Source: JADLBR01 sp964651705
GTDB taxonomy: Bacteria > Verrucomicrobiota > Verrucomicrobiia > JADLBR01
Assembly (NCBI GenBank): GCA_964651705.1
Contig: CAZYWZ010000001.1
Span: forward strand, 66,656 to 130,655
Length of the DNA stretch: 64,000 nt
Reading direction: 5' to 3'
Shown here: piece by piece, positions 50,176 to 57,706 of the stretch
Position numbering within the stretch: position 1 is the first letter of the stretch
Layout of the letters: each line of letters starts with the position of its first letter
Program-made: the position numbers and the translations under genes
Notes under the pieces: generated by a model
Database searches by the model: none
Told to the model about the DNA's origin: nothing
The model's input: only the letters and a program-made list of their open reading frames with translations

Positions 50176-51415
50176 CTGCCGGAGGCCGGAGTTCCTTGCA
50201 CATGTCGCACAGGCCCCGGATGCGGCATTTGGTCTTCCAGCACGCGACGGGCCCGAGCTGCGACAGGTAGATCCTCTCCAGGTGGTCGCAGCCGCGACCC
50301 TTGACCAGCGCCACGTCCCCCTCGCGCAACTCGGACTTGAGGAATTCGGCGGCCTCCTGGACCGTCTCGAAATCCCGGACGTATTCGGGGGCCATGCCGG
50401 CCGCCAGGGCGGCCTTGATGGTGTGGTGCCGAGATGCTCCGATAAAGACGGCCAACTCGGATATCTCGGCGGCCGCCGCGCCAAGCGCCCTGAGGCGTGT
50501 CCGCGTCCTCAATCCCGAATCGGAGGTGTCGCTCACGATCAAGATTCGTCGCTGCGCGGTGGCGTCGCGCAGGGCCTTCAGCGCAGGATCCACGGTGTCG
50601 GCGGAAGCGGTCCCCTCGTCGCGGATGAGCATCGCCCCGGAGGGGAGCCGGACCGGTTGCATTCTCGCCAGGAATGGCTGGACGTTGGCCACCGCCGCCA
50701 CCGCATCGCGCAGGGGCATCCCGCAGCATCGCGCGGCGAGCAGCGCCGCGAGCACGGAGTTGACCCACTGCTCTCCCACGAAATTCGTGGTGACCCATTC
50801 GGACTCGGAGGCCGTGCGCGCCCGGAAGCTGAGCCGGGCCGGCCATTTCGAGGTGACCTCTTCGGCCCAGATGTCGGCCTTCGGCGATCGACCGAATGTC
50901 TTGACCTCGCATCGGCACTTCGCGGCCATTGCGATCACCCGCGGGTCCTCGGCGTTCAGTATCGCGATCCCGTCGCGCGGGAGAAAATCCAACAGGGCCG
51001 ATTTCTCCGCCGCGGTATCCTCGAGGGTCTTGAAGTTGTCGGTGTGGGTCCGGGCGACCGTGAGGATGATGGCGATCGTCGGGCGGACGATCGCGGCGGA
51101 TCTCTGGATCTGGCCAGGGATATCGGTGCCGATCTCGACGACCGCGTAGCGATGCTGGCGCTTCACCCGCAGGATCGTCCTCGGCACCCCGCGTGCCCCG
51201 TTCCGGTTGTAGCGCGTCATCGCGGTCTTGTGCTTCGCCGATAGGATGCCCGCGAGGCATTCCTTGGTCGTCGTCTTGCCGATGCTCCCGGTGATGGCGA
51301 TGAACGTGGTGCGGCGCAGCATGAGGCGCCAGAGGTGGGCCCTGAGGCGCAAGACCGTGTGGGAGGTGCGCCACACCACCCGCGGGGACCAGCGGCTTGG
51401 AAACCAGCGTGTCAT
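50117..51415 (-). CDS. Mur ligase-family amide ligase with C-terminal Cys4 motif
   Basis: 432 residues from the ATG at 51415, which overlaps the glycosyltransferase stop as ATGA; ATG 51448 is an alternative. The ATP loop is TGSIGKTTT (residues 42-50). TRYNRNGARGVPRTIL, YAVVEIGTDIPGQIQRSA, and GIAILNAEDPRVIAMAA are MurF-like. A second-domain stretch has AMLIRDEGTASADTVDPALKAL. Such enzymes join an amino acid or amine to a carboxylate with ATP. Near the end CWKTKCRIRGLCDMC has C-x4-C-x5-C-x2-C spacing, a possible zinc or iron-sulfur site. The final residues are encoded by module B. Confidence 0.85.
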   Translation of the reverse strand: MTRWFPSRWSPRVVWRTSHTVLRLRAHLWRLMLRRTTFIAITGSIGKTTTKECLAGILSAKHKTAMTRYNRNGARGVPRTILRVKRQHRYAVVEIGTDIPGQIQRSAAIVRPTIAIILTVARTHTDNFKTLEDTAAEKSALLDFLPRDGIAILNAEDPRVIAMAAKCRCEVKTFGRSPKADIWAEEVTSKWPARLSFRARTASESEWVTTNFVGEQWVNSVLAALLAARCCGMPLRDAVAAVANVQPFLARMQPVRLPSGAMLIRDEGTASADTVDPALKALRDATAQRRILIVSDTSDSGLRTRTRLRALGAAAAEISELAVFIGASRHHTIKAALAAGMAPEYVRDFETVQEAAEFLKSELREGDVALVKGRGCDHLERIYLSQLGPVACWKTKCRIRGLCDMCKELRPPAGASVAHPVTGGPRVGTSTV

Positions 51416-52887
51416 TCGCGTCGCCAGGGTCTCAGCCAGCGCGGCCATCGGATGCCGCGGGAGACCGCCGCCTCGATCGCGACGAGCCTGGCGCGCATCT
51501 CTCGCTCGCTCTTGCGGAGCCATGCGACATCGGCGAGCAGATGGCAGATCGCGTTCTGGGGAGAGGGCATCATGGCGTCGTCTGGCGGCGGCGGCGGAGT
51601 CACGCCGACGATGCGGGGGGACGCCAGCGCGGATGCCAGCGTGGCGCGGCTATGGTATTGGCCGAAATGCTCGCTGGCGAGCCGCGAGCGCTCGGCGAGC
51701 CAAGCGGGATCGATCGAGCCGAGAATCTCCCAGAGTTCCTCGGGCCTGGACCATTCGGCGGTGCCCGGCGCCCGGAGGCTGGTGTTTCCCAACCGCTCGA
51801 TTGGCCCGCGGACGTAGACGATGGCCGGCGTGGCCGATGCCATCACGTCGATGATCGTCCTGGCCCCGCCGTGTGGGAAGGACGCGAGGTAGAGGTCCAC
51901 CCGGTTGGCCCAGAGGGCGGCGGGAAGGTTCGGGATGCGGGAGAGGTATTCGAACCGCCCCGGTTCTACTCCGGCCTCGCGCAGGGCGGCACCGATCATT
52001 TCCCGGGCGCCTTCCGAGAGGTGCCCGATGTGCACGTGCCGTCCGGCGAATCGCCGAAGCCTTTCGGCGACGATCGCGGCATAAGGGAATCCCTTGTCGG
52101 CCTCGAATTTCTCCTCGCGCCCACAGGTGGCGGTGCGCAGTTCGCCATCGGCCATGAACGAGGGCCTTTCGCCGGGGGGAGGTTCCGAAATCAGGGGCAG
52201 GTAGATGGGGCGGATGGCCAGGTGGAGCCGCGAATAATGATAGCAGTAGGGCGTCAGCTCGACGACCGTGATGCCGGGCAAATACAGGCCGCTGCAGGGC
52301 TTGGAGTCGATGTGGTGCAGGAGGTAAATGCCGGCGCATGACGAGGCGAGCGCCGCCACGAGCACCCCCGGCCGATACGTCTCGTGGACAACGAAGAGAC
52401 GGGCGCAGCCCCGGGCCGCGAGGCGTTCCGGCAACCATTCCCAGGGCCTGTCGCGCGCCCCCGCCGGGGCGATCTCCACGCACTCCGGCGGGATGCCGAG
52501 CCTGTCCGCCATCTGTTCCGCCGAGGCACCGGCCCTGCCGGGATGGATGACAAAGGCAAACTTGTTGGGCGCCGGCGACGCGCGAAGGGTGTCGCCCGCG
52601 GCGAAGCGATGGCCGCCAAAATTGGTCCAGCGCGAAAACAGGACCGCGTCGTTTTCGCCACCCCCGGTCGGGGGCGGCCGCCCCGCAGCGCGGACGATAT
52701 CGGCCGCGTCGGCGATGACGCGATCGGCCTCCGGCCAGCCGATGGGCAACCGCTGGGAGCCGTCGCACCACCGCCCGATGTGGCCGTAGGCCTCCGCGAC
52801 GTGGCGCAGCGCGCGGGGGACATCGCCCTCGCCGATCGCGACCCAGGCCTCCGCGAGGCAGGCGTTGCCGCGAGGGGGCTCAGTCAT
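51412..52887 (-). CDS. GT-B-fold glycosyltransferase
   Basis: 491 residues from the ATG at 52887, with GGAGGG 8 bases upstream; the longer open frame is rejected. The N-terminal 100 residues are helical (TPR-like ACLAEAWVAIGEGDVPRALRHVAEAYG). Then NKFAFVIHPGRAGASAEQM, CARLFVVHETYRPGVLVAALA, GRHVHIGHLSEGAREMI and ANRVDLYLASFPHGGARTIIDVMASATPAIVY. The last is the donor-binding block of GT-B enzymes, close to O-GlcNAc-transferase-like/GT41 proteins. The C-terminus has a coiled-coil-like segment. Acceptor may be the product of the neighbouring ligases. Divergent from the asparagine-synthase gene. Confidence 0.78.
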   Translation of the reverse strand: MTEPPRGNACLAEAWVAIGEGDVPRALRHVAEAYGHIGRWCDGSQRLPIGWPEADRVIADAADIVRAAGRPPPTGGGENDAVLFSRWTNFGGHRFAAGDTLRASPAPNKFAFVIHPGRAGASAEQMADRLGIPPECVEIAPAGARDRPWEWLPERLAARGCARLFVVHETYRPGVLVAALASSCAGIYLLHHIDSKPCSGLYLPGITVVELTPYCYHYSRLHLAIRPIYLPLISEPPPGERPSFMADGELRTATCGREEKFEADKGFPYAAIVAERLRRFAGRHVHIGHLSEGAREMIGAALREAGVEPGRFEYLSRIPNLPAALWANRVDLYLASFPHGGARTIIDVMASATPAIVYVRGPIERLGNTSLRAPGTAEWSRPEELWEILGSIDPAWLAERSRLASEHFGQYHSRATLASALASPRIVGVTPPPPPDDAMMPSPQNAICHLLADVAWLRKSEREMRARLVAIEAAVSRGIRWPRWLRPWRRE

Positions 52888-53082
52888 GTGCGAACCCTCC
52901 CGGTTTCGGGCGGCGACGGTCTTGCGGGGCACTGCGGCCTTTGGCGGGGACTCATCCAAGATGTCCAGGGGAGAGCTTGCTCGCGAATTTCCCTTCAATA
53001 CACTCGCGCCGTGGTTTTTCCAGAACACAAACCGTGGACGCGCGCGGCTGGCGGGACAACCGCAGACTGAGGCGGGTGCCGG

Positions 53083-54993
53083 ATGTGTGGCATTCTAGGG
53101 GTTCTGGGGCCGGGAGGGCGCACCGCGGTCGAGCCAGGCGCGTTCCGGGCGGCGCTTTCGACGCTGGGGCATCGGGGTCCGGATGAGGAGGGCGCGTATT
53201 TCGGTGACGGGATCGCGCTCGGCATCCGGCGCCTGAGCATCGTGGACATCGCGGGGGGCCATCAGCCGGTCTCCAGCGAAGATGGCGCGATCCAGGTGGT
53301 CCACAATGGAGAGATCTACAACCACGCCGAGCTGCGACGCGAACTGGAGGCAATCGGCCACCGGTTCCGCAGCCGGTCGGATGCGGAGGTCCTGCCACAT
53401 GGCTACGAGGCATGGGGCCTGGACGGGCTCTTGGAACGGTTGCGCGGCATGTTCGCCTTTGCCATCTGGGACGGGCGAACCCGCTCCCTGTGCCTCGCCC
53501 GGGACCGCATGGGCATCAAGCCGCTCTATTACCTCGAGCGCGGCGGCCACCTGTATTTCGCCTCCGAGATCCGCGCGATCCTGAGGGTGGCCACCCCAGA
53601 GCGGCGCATCGATCTCGATGCCCTCGCCCTCTTTTTGCGACTGGGTTATACCCCCGCGCCGCGCACCCTCTACGCCGGTATCCGAAAGTTGCCCGCGGCC
53701 AATCGCGCCTTCATCCGCGGGGGACGGGCCGAGGTCCGGACCTATTGGAAGCTCTCGTACGCCCCGGCGCGGCCCACGAACGCGCGCGAGGCGGCGGAGG
53801 AATTCCGGCGGCGGATGGAGTCCGCGGTCTCGGACCACCTGATGGCCGATGTGCCGATCGGGTTGGCCCTCTCGGGGGGGATCGACTCGGCCACGATCGC
53901 ATCCCTGATGCGTGCGAGGATGGGCCGTCGATTTCCGGCCGTCACCCTGGGTTTTGATGTCGAGGGCTACGACGAGACAGGACGCGCCTCGGCCTGCGCC
54001 GCGGCGCTGGGCCTCGACCTGCGGCAGGCGCGTTTCCGTGAGGAGATGATGGAAGGGTATCCGGCCGTGCTCGAATCCGTCGAGGAGCCCATCACGCGGG
54101 CCACGTTTCTGGCGGGCCACCAGATATTCCGCGCGTGCCGGGAACTCGGCCTGAAAGTGGTCATGAGCGGTGAGGGGGCGGACGAGTTGCTCGGCGGCTA
54201 TGCCTGGCACTGGAATCGGCCGATCCGGTCTGGCTTCTGGAATCGATGGCCGTCCGCCCTCAGGGCGGCGTCATCGGGACGTCATCCCTGGGTCGAGCGG
54301 TTCGTCGAGGGCGCCCGGCAATGGGAGGAAGGCCGGGGCACCGACCCGAAGGCCATCGCCTATTGGTACCTCGATCGCAGCGCGGCCGGACCCAAGGCCA
54401 CGACCCTGGATCTCTTGGCGCCCGACCTCCGGGAGTCGATCGCGAGGCGTCCCATGAGCGAGCTGCTGGCCCCGTGGATGCAATGGGTGGCCGAGGCCGG
54501 GAGTCGCGACCCGTTCCAGCAGATCCTGTGGCTCCAGTCGCGCACCCGCCTGCCGGATGCGATTTGCCTGTTGCTGGATAAGATGGGAATGGCCCATTCC
54601 GTCGAGGTCCGGCCGCCGTTCCTTGACCACCGACTCTGGGAGTACTGCGCGGGCCTGCCGCGGCGCCTCAAGGTGCGCGGCTACCCCCCGCACCAGTCGG
54701 AAAAATTTCTGCTGCGGGAGGCGGGGCGCGGCCTGGTGCCGGAGGTCGTTCGGATCGCGCCGAAGACCCGGCTGCGAGTGCCGTTCCGCGAGTGGTTGGC
54801 GAGGCCGCGATTGTGGGACTGGGCCGAGGAGGCCCTGTCCGACCGGGCGCTCCGCGAGGTGGGACTGTTCGACCCGTCCGCGATCGCGCGACTTCGCCGC
54901 CACGCCCAGACACCCGCGCGCGTTCCGGCCAATCTCTTGATGGGGGCGCTGGCGCTGCAGACTTGGACGCGCCAATCGGGTTTTCGGCTTTGA
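53083..54993 (+). CDS. asnB: glutamine-hydrolysing asparagine synthase-like amidotransferase
   Basis: 636 residues. The N-terminal glutaminase has the Cys2 nucleophile in MCGILGVLG, then LGHRGPDEEG, RLSIVDIAGGHQPV and VHNGEIYNHAEL. The synthase half has the pyrophosphate loop SGGIDS (residues 264-269), VVMSGEGADELLGGYAWHW and VEVRPPFLDHRLWEYC. The enzyme family transfers ammonia to a carboxylate through an adenylate. Dedicated AsnB-like copies are common in capsule and natural-product loci, and the surroundings suggest that here. GC use matches neighbours. Ends 6 bases from the convergent ATP-grasp gene. Confidence 0.93.
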   Translation: MCGILGVLGPGGRTAVEPGAFRAALSTLGHRGPDEEGAYFGDGIALGIRRLSIVDIAGGHQPVSSEDGAIQVVHNGEIYNHAELRRELEAIGHRFRSRSDAEVLPHGYEAWGLDGLLERLRGMFAFAIWDGRTRSLCLARDRMGIKPLYYLERGGHLYFASEIRAILRVATPERRIDLDALALFLRLGYTPAPRTLYAGIRKLPAANRAFIRGGRAEVRTYWKLSYAPARPTNAREAAEEFRRRMESAVSDHLMADVPIGLALSGGIDSATIASLMRARMGRRFPAVTLGFDVEGYDETGRASACAAALGLDLRQARFREEMMEGYPAVLESVEEPITRATFLAGHQIFRACRELGLKVVMSGEGADELLGGYAWHWNRPIRSGFWNRWPSALRAASSGRHPWVERFVEGARQWEEGRGTDPKAIAYWYLDRSAAGPKATTLDLLAPDLRESIARRPMSELLAPWMQWVAEAGSRDPFQQILWLQSRTRLPDAICLLLDKMGMAHSVEVRPPFLDHRLWEYCAGLPRRLKVRGYPPHQSEKFLLREAGRGLVPEVVRIAPKTRLRVPFREWLARPRLWDWAEEALSDRALREVGLFDPSAIARLRRHAQTPARVPANLLMGALALQTWTRQSGFRL

Positions 54994-54999
54994 CGCCGG

Positions 55000-56205
55000 T
55001 CAGGGGATATCGGCGCGCAACCGCTGGCGGATCTCCTCCGAGGCTGCGATGGCATCCTCTCGCGACGAGGCGAGAGTGACGCCCAGCATCATCGGTCCGG
55101 GACCCTTCCCGGCATCGAGCGCGGGGTCGCGCGCGGAGAGCGGGAGCCAGCGGCCCGCGCGGATCTCGGATTCGAGGATGGCCCCTGCCGCCTCCCAGGG
55201 GAGTTCGCTGCGCCAGGCCTGCATGCGACCATGGCGGGTTTTCAGATCGGGGCGGAAAGCCGCCAGCCAGAGGCCGGATGTCGACGCGTTGACCCGGGGG
55301 TTGATGTCGAAGGCGCGGACCGTTCCGTCCGGCAGGACGCCCAAGTCGAGCCCGATGACCCCGCAGAAGCCGGTGTCCGCGATGCGGCGCGTCACGGCCC
55401 GGGCGGCCTGCCATGCGGCCTCGGGTGGATCCACCCCCGCGCCATACCAGCCGCCGCCATAGCGGGAACGGTCGACGATGATCTGCTCGGTCGCGCCGAG
55501 CAGTCCAACCCGCCCGTCGCGAAAGATCGCGGCGTGGAAGCAGAATGTCCGATCGAAGGGCAAATATTCCTCGATGACGACCCGCTCCGCCCCCTGGAAT
55601 TCCTCGCGCGCGGCGTCCACCTCCTCTTCCGTGAGGCAGATGCGCGTGCCGCGGCCCGCCGTGGCGGCGAAGCGGCTGGACACTTTCAGGGCGCAGGGCG
55701 GGGGCGGGCGCACTCTCCCTTCGAAGAAATCAGGCCCCTCGATGGTGCGGCGGCGCGCGAGGAAGGGTTCGGGGACCATTTCCGAGATGGCGCGCTTGTC
55801 GGCGAGATAAACGTGGAGGTCCGGCGGATTGAGGGCGTGGGGCGATGCCCAGTGGTCCTCGTGAATCGGGAACTGGCTGGCGATGCGCAGGCCGCGTTCG
55901 ACGGCGGAGCGCAGCATCTCGCCGTGCCCCGTCTCGTCGACGAAGCGGTCGCAATCCTCGCGGAGGGGGAGTCCGGCGAGGCGGAACCACCGGGCCACGG
56001 CGGGGGTGACGGCCGCCGCCGCCACGAGCGTTGGCGCAACGCCGGGCGCGGTGGCGAATCGGCTCGTCAGCATGTCGCCATACGAGCGGTCGCCCCGGCC
56101 CCACCCGCGGGACACGAATGACAGCCGGGGAGACAGGTAGGCGCCGGGCCCATAGATCTCCTCGAAAGGGGGGACTTGGCCCAACAGGGGGATCTCTTCT
56201 GCCAT
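55000..56205 (-). CDS. ATP-grasp carboxylate-amine ligase-like protein
   Basis: 401 residues from the ATG at 56205 (AAGGG upstream). The open frame continues 389 codons further upstream but that part is a shadow of the divergent gene. The ATP-grasp fold is seen in VYLADKRAISEMVPEPFL, CALKVSSRFAATAGRGTRIC (ATP-lysine region), ERVVIEEYLPFDRTFCFHAAIF and the metal motif DINPR (residues 300-304) in VRAFDINPRVNASTS. It should activate a carboxylate as acyl phosphate and join it to an amine. Divergent from a second ATP-grasp gene 93 bases away. Confidence 0.82.
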   Translation of the reverse strand: MAEEIPLLGQVPPFEEIYGPGAYLSPRLSFVSRGWGRGDRSYGDMLTSRFATAPGVAPTLVAAAAVTPAVARWFRLAGLPLREDCDRFVDETGHGEMLRSAVERGLRIASQFPIHEDHWASPHALNPPDLHVYLADKRAISEMVPEPFLARRRTIEGPDFFEGRVRPPPPCALKVSSRFAATAGRGTRICLTEEEVDAAREEFQGAERVVIEEYLPFDRTFCFHAAIFRDGRVGLLGATEQIIVDRSRYGGGWYGAGVDPPEAAWQAARAVTRRIADTGFCGVIGLDLGVLPDGTVRAFDINPRVNASTSGLWLAAFRPDLKTRHGRMQAWRSELPWEAAGAILESEIRAGRWLPLSARDPALDAGKGPGPMMLGVTLASSREDAIAASEEIRQRLRADIP

Positions 56206-56298
56206 TAGGCCCTTGTGGATTGCGCGGTCGGGCCCAATAATCAAGCCCGTAAGTGCGTGCGCCCAACGCGCGGGTCGATCGGACAGACGAAGGCGTCC

Positions 56299-57183
56299 AT
56301 GCGGATCGGAGTCCTCATCCATGTCAGGGATACTTTGTTCTCCCAAGGGGAGCGCTGGTTGCTGCAATTTATTCTCGCCGCGGTGCGCGAGCGCGGGCAT
56401 TCGGTGCACGTGTTGCGGGGCGTCGGGGCCAACCCCCCGCTGGATGTGCTGATCCCGCACGTGGACCTCACCGTGAGACCCCCCCAATACGAGCGATTCC
56501 TGTCGCGCCATGGGTGCGTCCTCAATCTCCGGTTGCGCGATATCTCCAAACGGGCGCTCGGGTGCCGGGCGCTGGGACCCGGGGAGGATTTCGAGGGGCC
56601 CGTGATGCTGAAATCCGACCTGAATTTCGGGGGCAGGCCCGAACTGCGTCTCATCCCGGGGCGCAGATGGCACTCGGAGGTGATGCACCGGTTGCGGCAC
56701 CTGCCCCTGTGTCGGCGCTGGGCCGAGGCGGCCTTCTGGCGCTGGACGCCCTGCCTCAGTTCGCGGGACTACCGGGTATACCCCTCGCTCCGTGAGGTGC
56801 CCCCGCAGGCCTTCCGCAATCCCCGCCTCGTGGTGCAGCCATTCGAGCCAGAGGAACAGGATGGTCTTTTCGCGCTGCGCAAATGGACCTTCCTCGGCGA
56901 TGCCGGCAGTTGCACGCGCTCCCTGGGCACGGGGCCGATCGTCAAGGCCGCGAACAGGGTTCCGGGGAGTATCACGGCCGCTCCGGTGCCCGACGAGGTC
57001 CGCGAATTCCGCCGGAAGATCGGCATGGATTTTGGCAAGATCGACTTCGTGGTGCGCGAGGGCCGGGCCGTGATCCTGGATGTTAACCCGACCCCCTCGG
57101 TTTCGACCGAAGGGGGTTCCCGAGGCGCCGCCCGCCGCGCCCCGCTCCTGGCCGAGGCGCTCGAGCGCTGGGTGGCGTGCTGA
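56299..57183 (+). CDS. ATP-grasp-like protein
   Basis: 294 residues from ATG 56299, the first start that gives a typical pre-ATP-grasp strand (MRIGVLIHVRDTLFSQGERW). FEGPVMLKSDLNFGGRPELR holds the likely ATP-binding Lys. FRKKIGMDFG-like spacing is replaced by FRRKIGMDFGKIDFVVREGRAVILDVNPTPS, where DVNP (from residue 261) is the metal-binding motif. It resembles small ATP-grasp enzymes of glycan and peptide loci. The TGA stop is also the first three bases of hairpin module A. Confidence 0.8.
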   Translation: MRIGVLIHVRDTLFSQGERWLLQFILAAVRERGHSVHVLRGVGANPPLDVLIPHVDLTVRPPQYERFLSRHGCVLNLRLRDISKRALGCRALGPGEDFEGPVMLKSDLNFGGRPELRLIPGRRWHSEVMHRLRHLPLCRRWAEAAFWRWTPCLSSRDYRVYPSLREVPPQAFRNPRLVVQPFEPEEQDGLFALRKWTFLGDAGSCTRSLGTGPIVKAANRVPGSITAAPVPDEVREFRRKIGMDFGKIDFVVREGRAVILDVNPTPSVSTEGGSRGAARRAPLLAEALERWVAC

Positions 57184-57305
57184 CTCGAAAATTGGGTCGC
57201 GATGTAGGCTGCGCCTTGGCGCACGCGGACCGTGGATTCGGCAGCGTGCGCCAAGGCGCAGCCTACCATTTTCCGCCCCGGTGGTGCCCCGCGTGCTGGG
57301 CATGG
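57181..57305 (+). repeat. hairpin repeat module A (copy 3)
   Basis: Starts TGACTCGAAAATTGGG at the gene stop; left arm 57204-57226, loop 57227-57243, right arm 57244-57266 form a perfect 23-bp stem, then CATTTTCC and a GGTGGTGCCCC linker. The next module follows directly. Confidence 0.88.
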
Positions 57306-57410
57306 GATCTGACTCGAAAATTCCAGACGTAGCCACGGCCGTGAGGCCGTGGACCCCCCCCGCGTGGCCCATCTGTGACCAGATGGGCTACATTTTCACC
57401 CCCCGTCGTA
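57306..57410 (+). repeat. hairpin repeat module B (copy 3)
   Basis: Frame TCTGACTCGAAAATTCC then GTAGCC. First hairpin: perfect 8-bp stem CCACGGCC/GGCCGTGG with GTGA loop (57333-57352). Second: perfect 9-bp stem with arm GCCCATCTG and loop TGAC (57367-57388). Then TACATTTTCACCCCC. Nothing else lies in the gap before 57476. Confidence 0.88.
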
Positions 57411-57475
57411 CCCGAGGGCACCAGGCATAAATTGAATTAACGCGGCCCGTTTTCCCGCTTAACTGTCACGACCCT

Positions 57476-57703
57476 ATGTCCGACAACCACTACCGCAGTC
57501 TGGTCAAATCCATCTCCTGGCGCGTGACCGGCACCATCGACACGATGGTGATCTCGTTCCTCATCACCGGGAAGCTGAAGTGGGCGCTGAGCATCGGCGT
57601 CGTCGAGCTGTTCACCAAGATGGTCCTGTACTACGCGCACGAGAGAGTCTGGAACCGGATCTCCTTCGGGCGGGCGAGGGTGCCGGAGGATTACACGATC
57701 TGA
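57476..57703 (+). CDS. DUF2061 small membrane protein
   Basis: 75 residues. SLVKSISWRVTGTIDTMVISFLITGKLKWALSI then VELFTKMVLYYAHERVW is the DUF2061 pattern, two short membrane helices with the W-R pair. Members occur alone or beside sulfate-assimilation enzymes; no activity is known. It is convergent with the alpha-2-macroglobulin gene, only 3 bases apart. Confidence 0.92.
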   Translation: MSDNHYRSLVKSISWRVTGTIDTMVISFLITGKLKWALSIGVVELFTKMVLYYAHERVWNRISFGRARVPEDYTI

Positions 57704-57706
57704 TAC

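Noticed and set aside
53083..54993. Housekeeping asparagine synthetase
   Set aside because: The enzyme family is certain, but its place among ATP-grasp, Mur-ligase and glycosyltransferase genes favours a dedicated pathway role, so free asparagine synthesis is not claimed.
56206..57372. 389-codon N-terminal extension of the reverse ATP-grasp gene
   Set aside because: It covers the divergent ATP-grasp gene and the repeat modules; the ATG at 56205 has a ribosome site and starts the conserved part.
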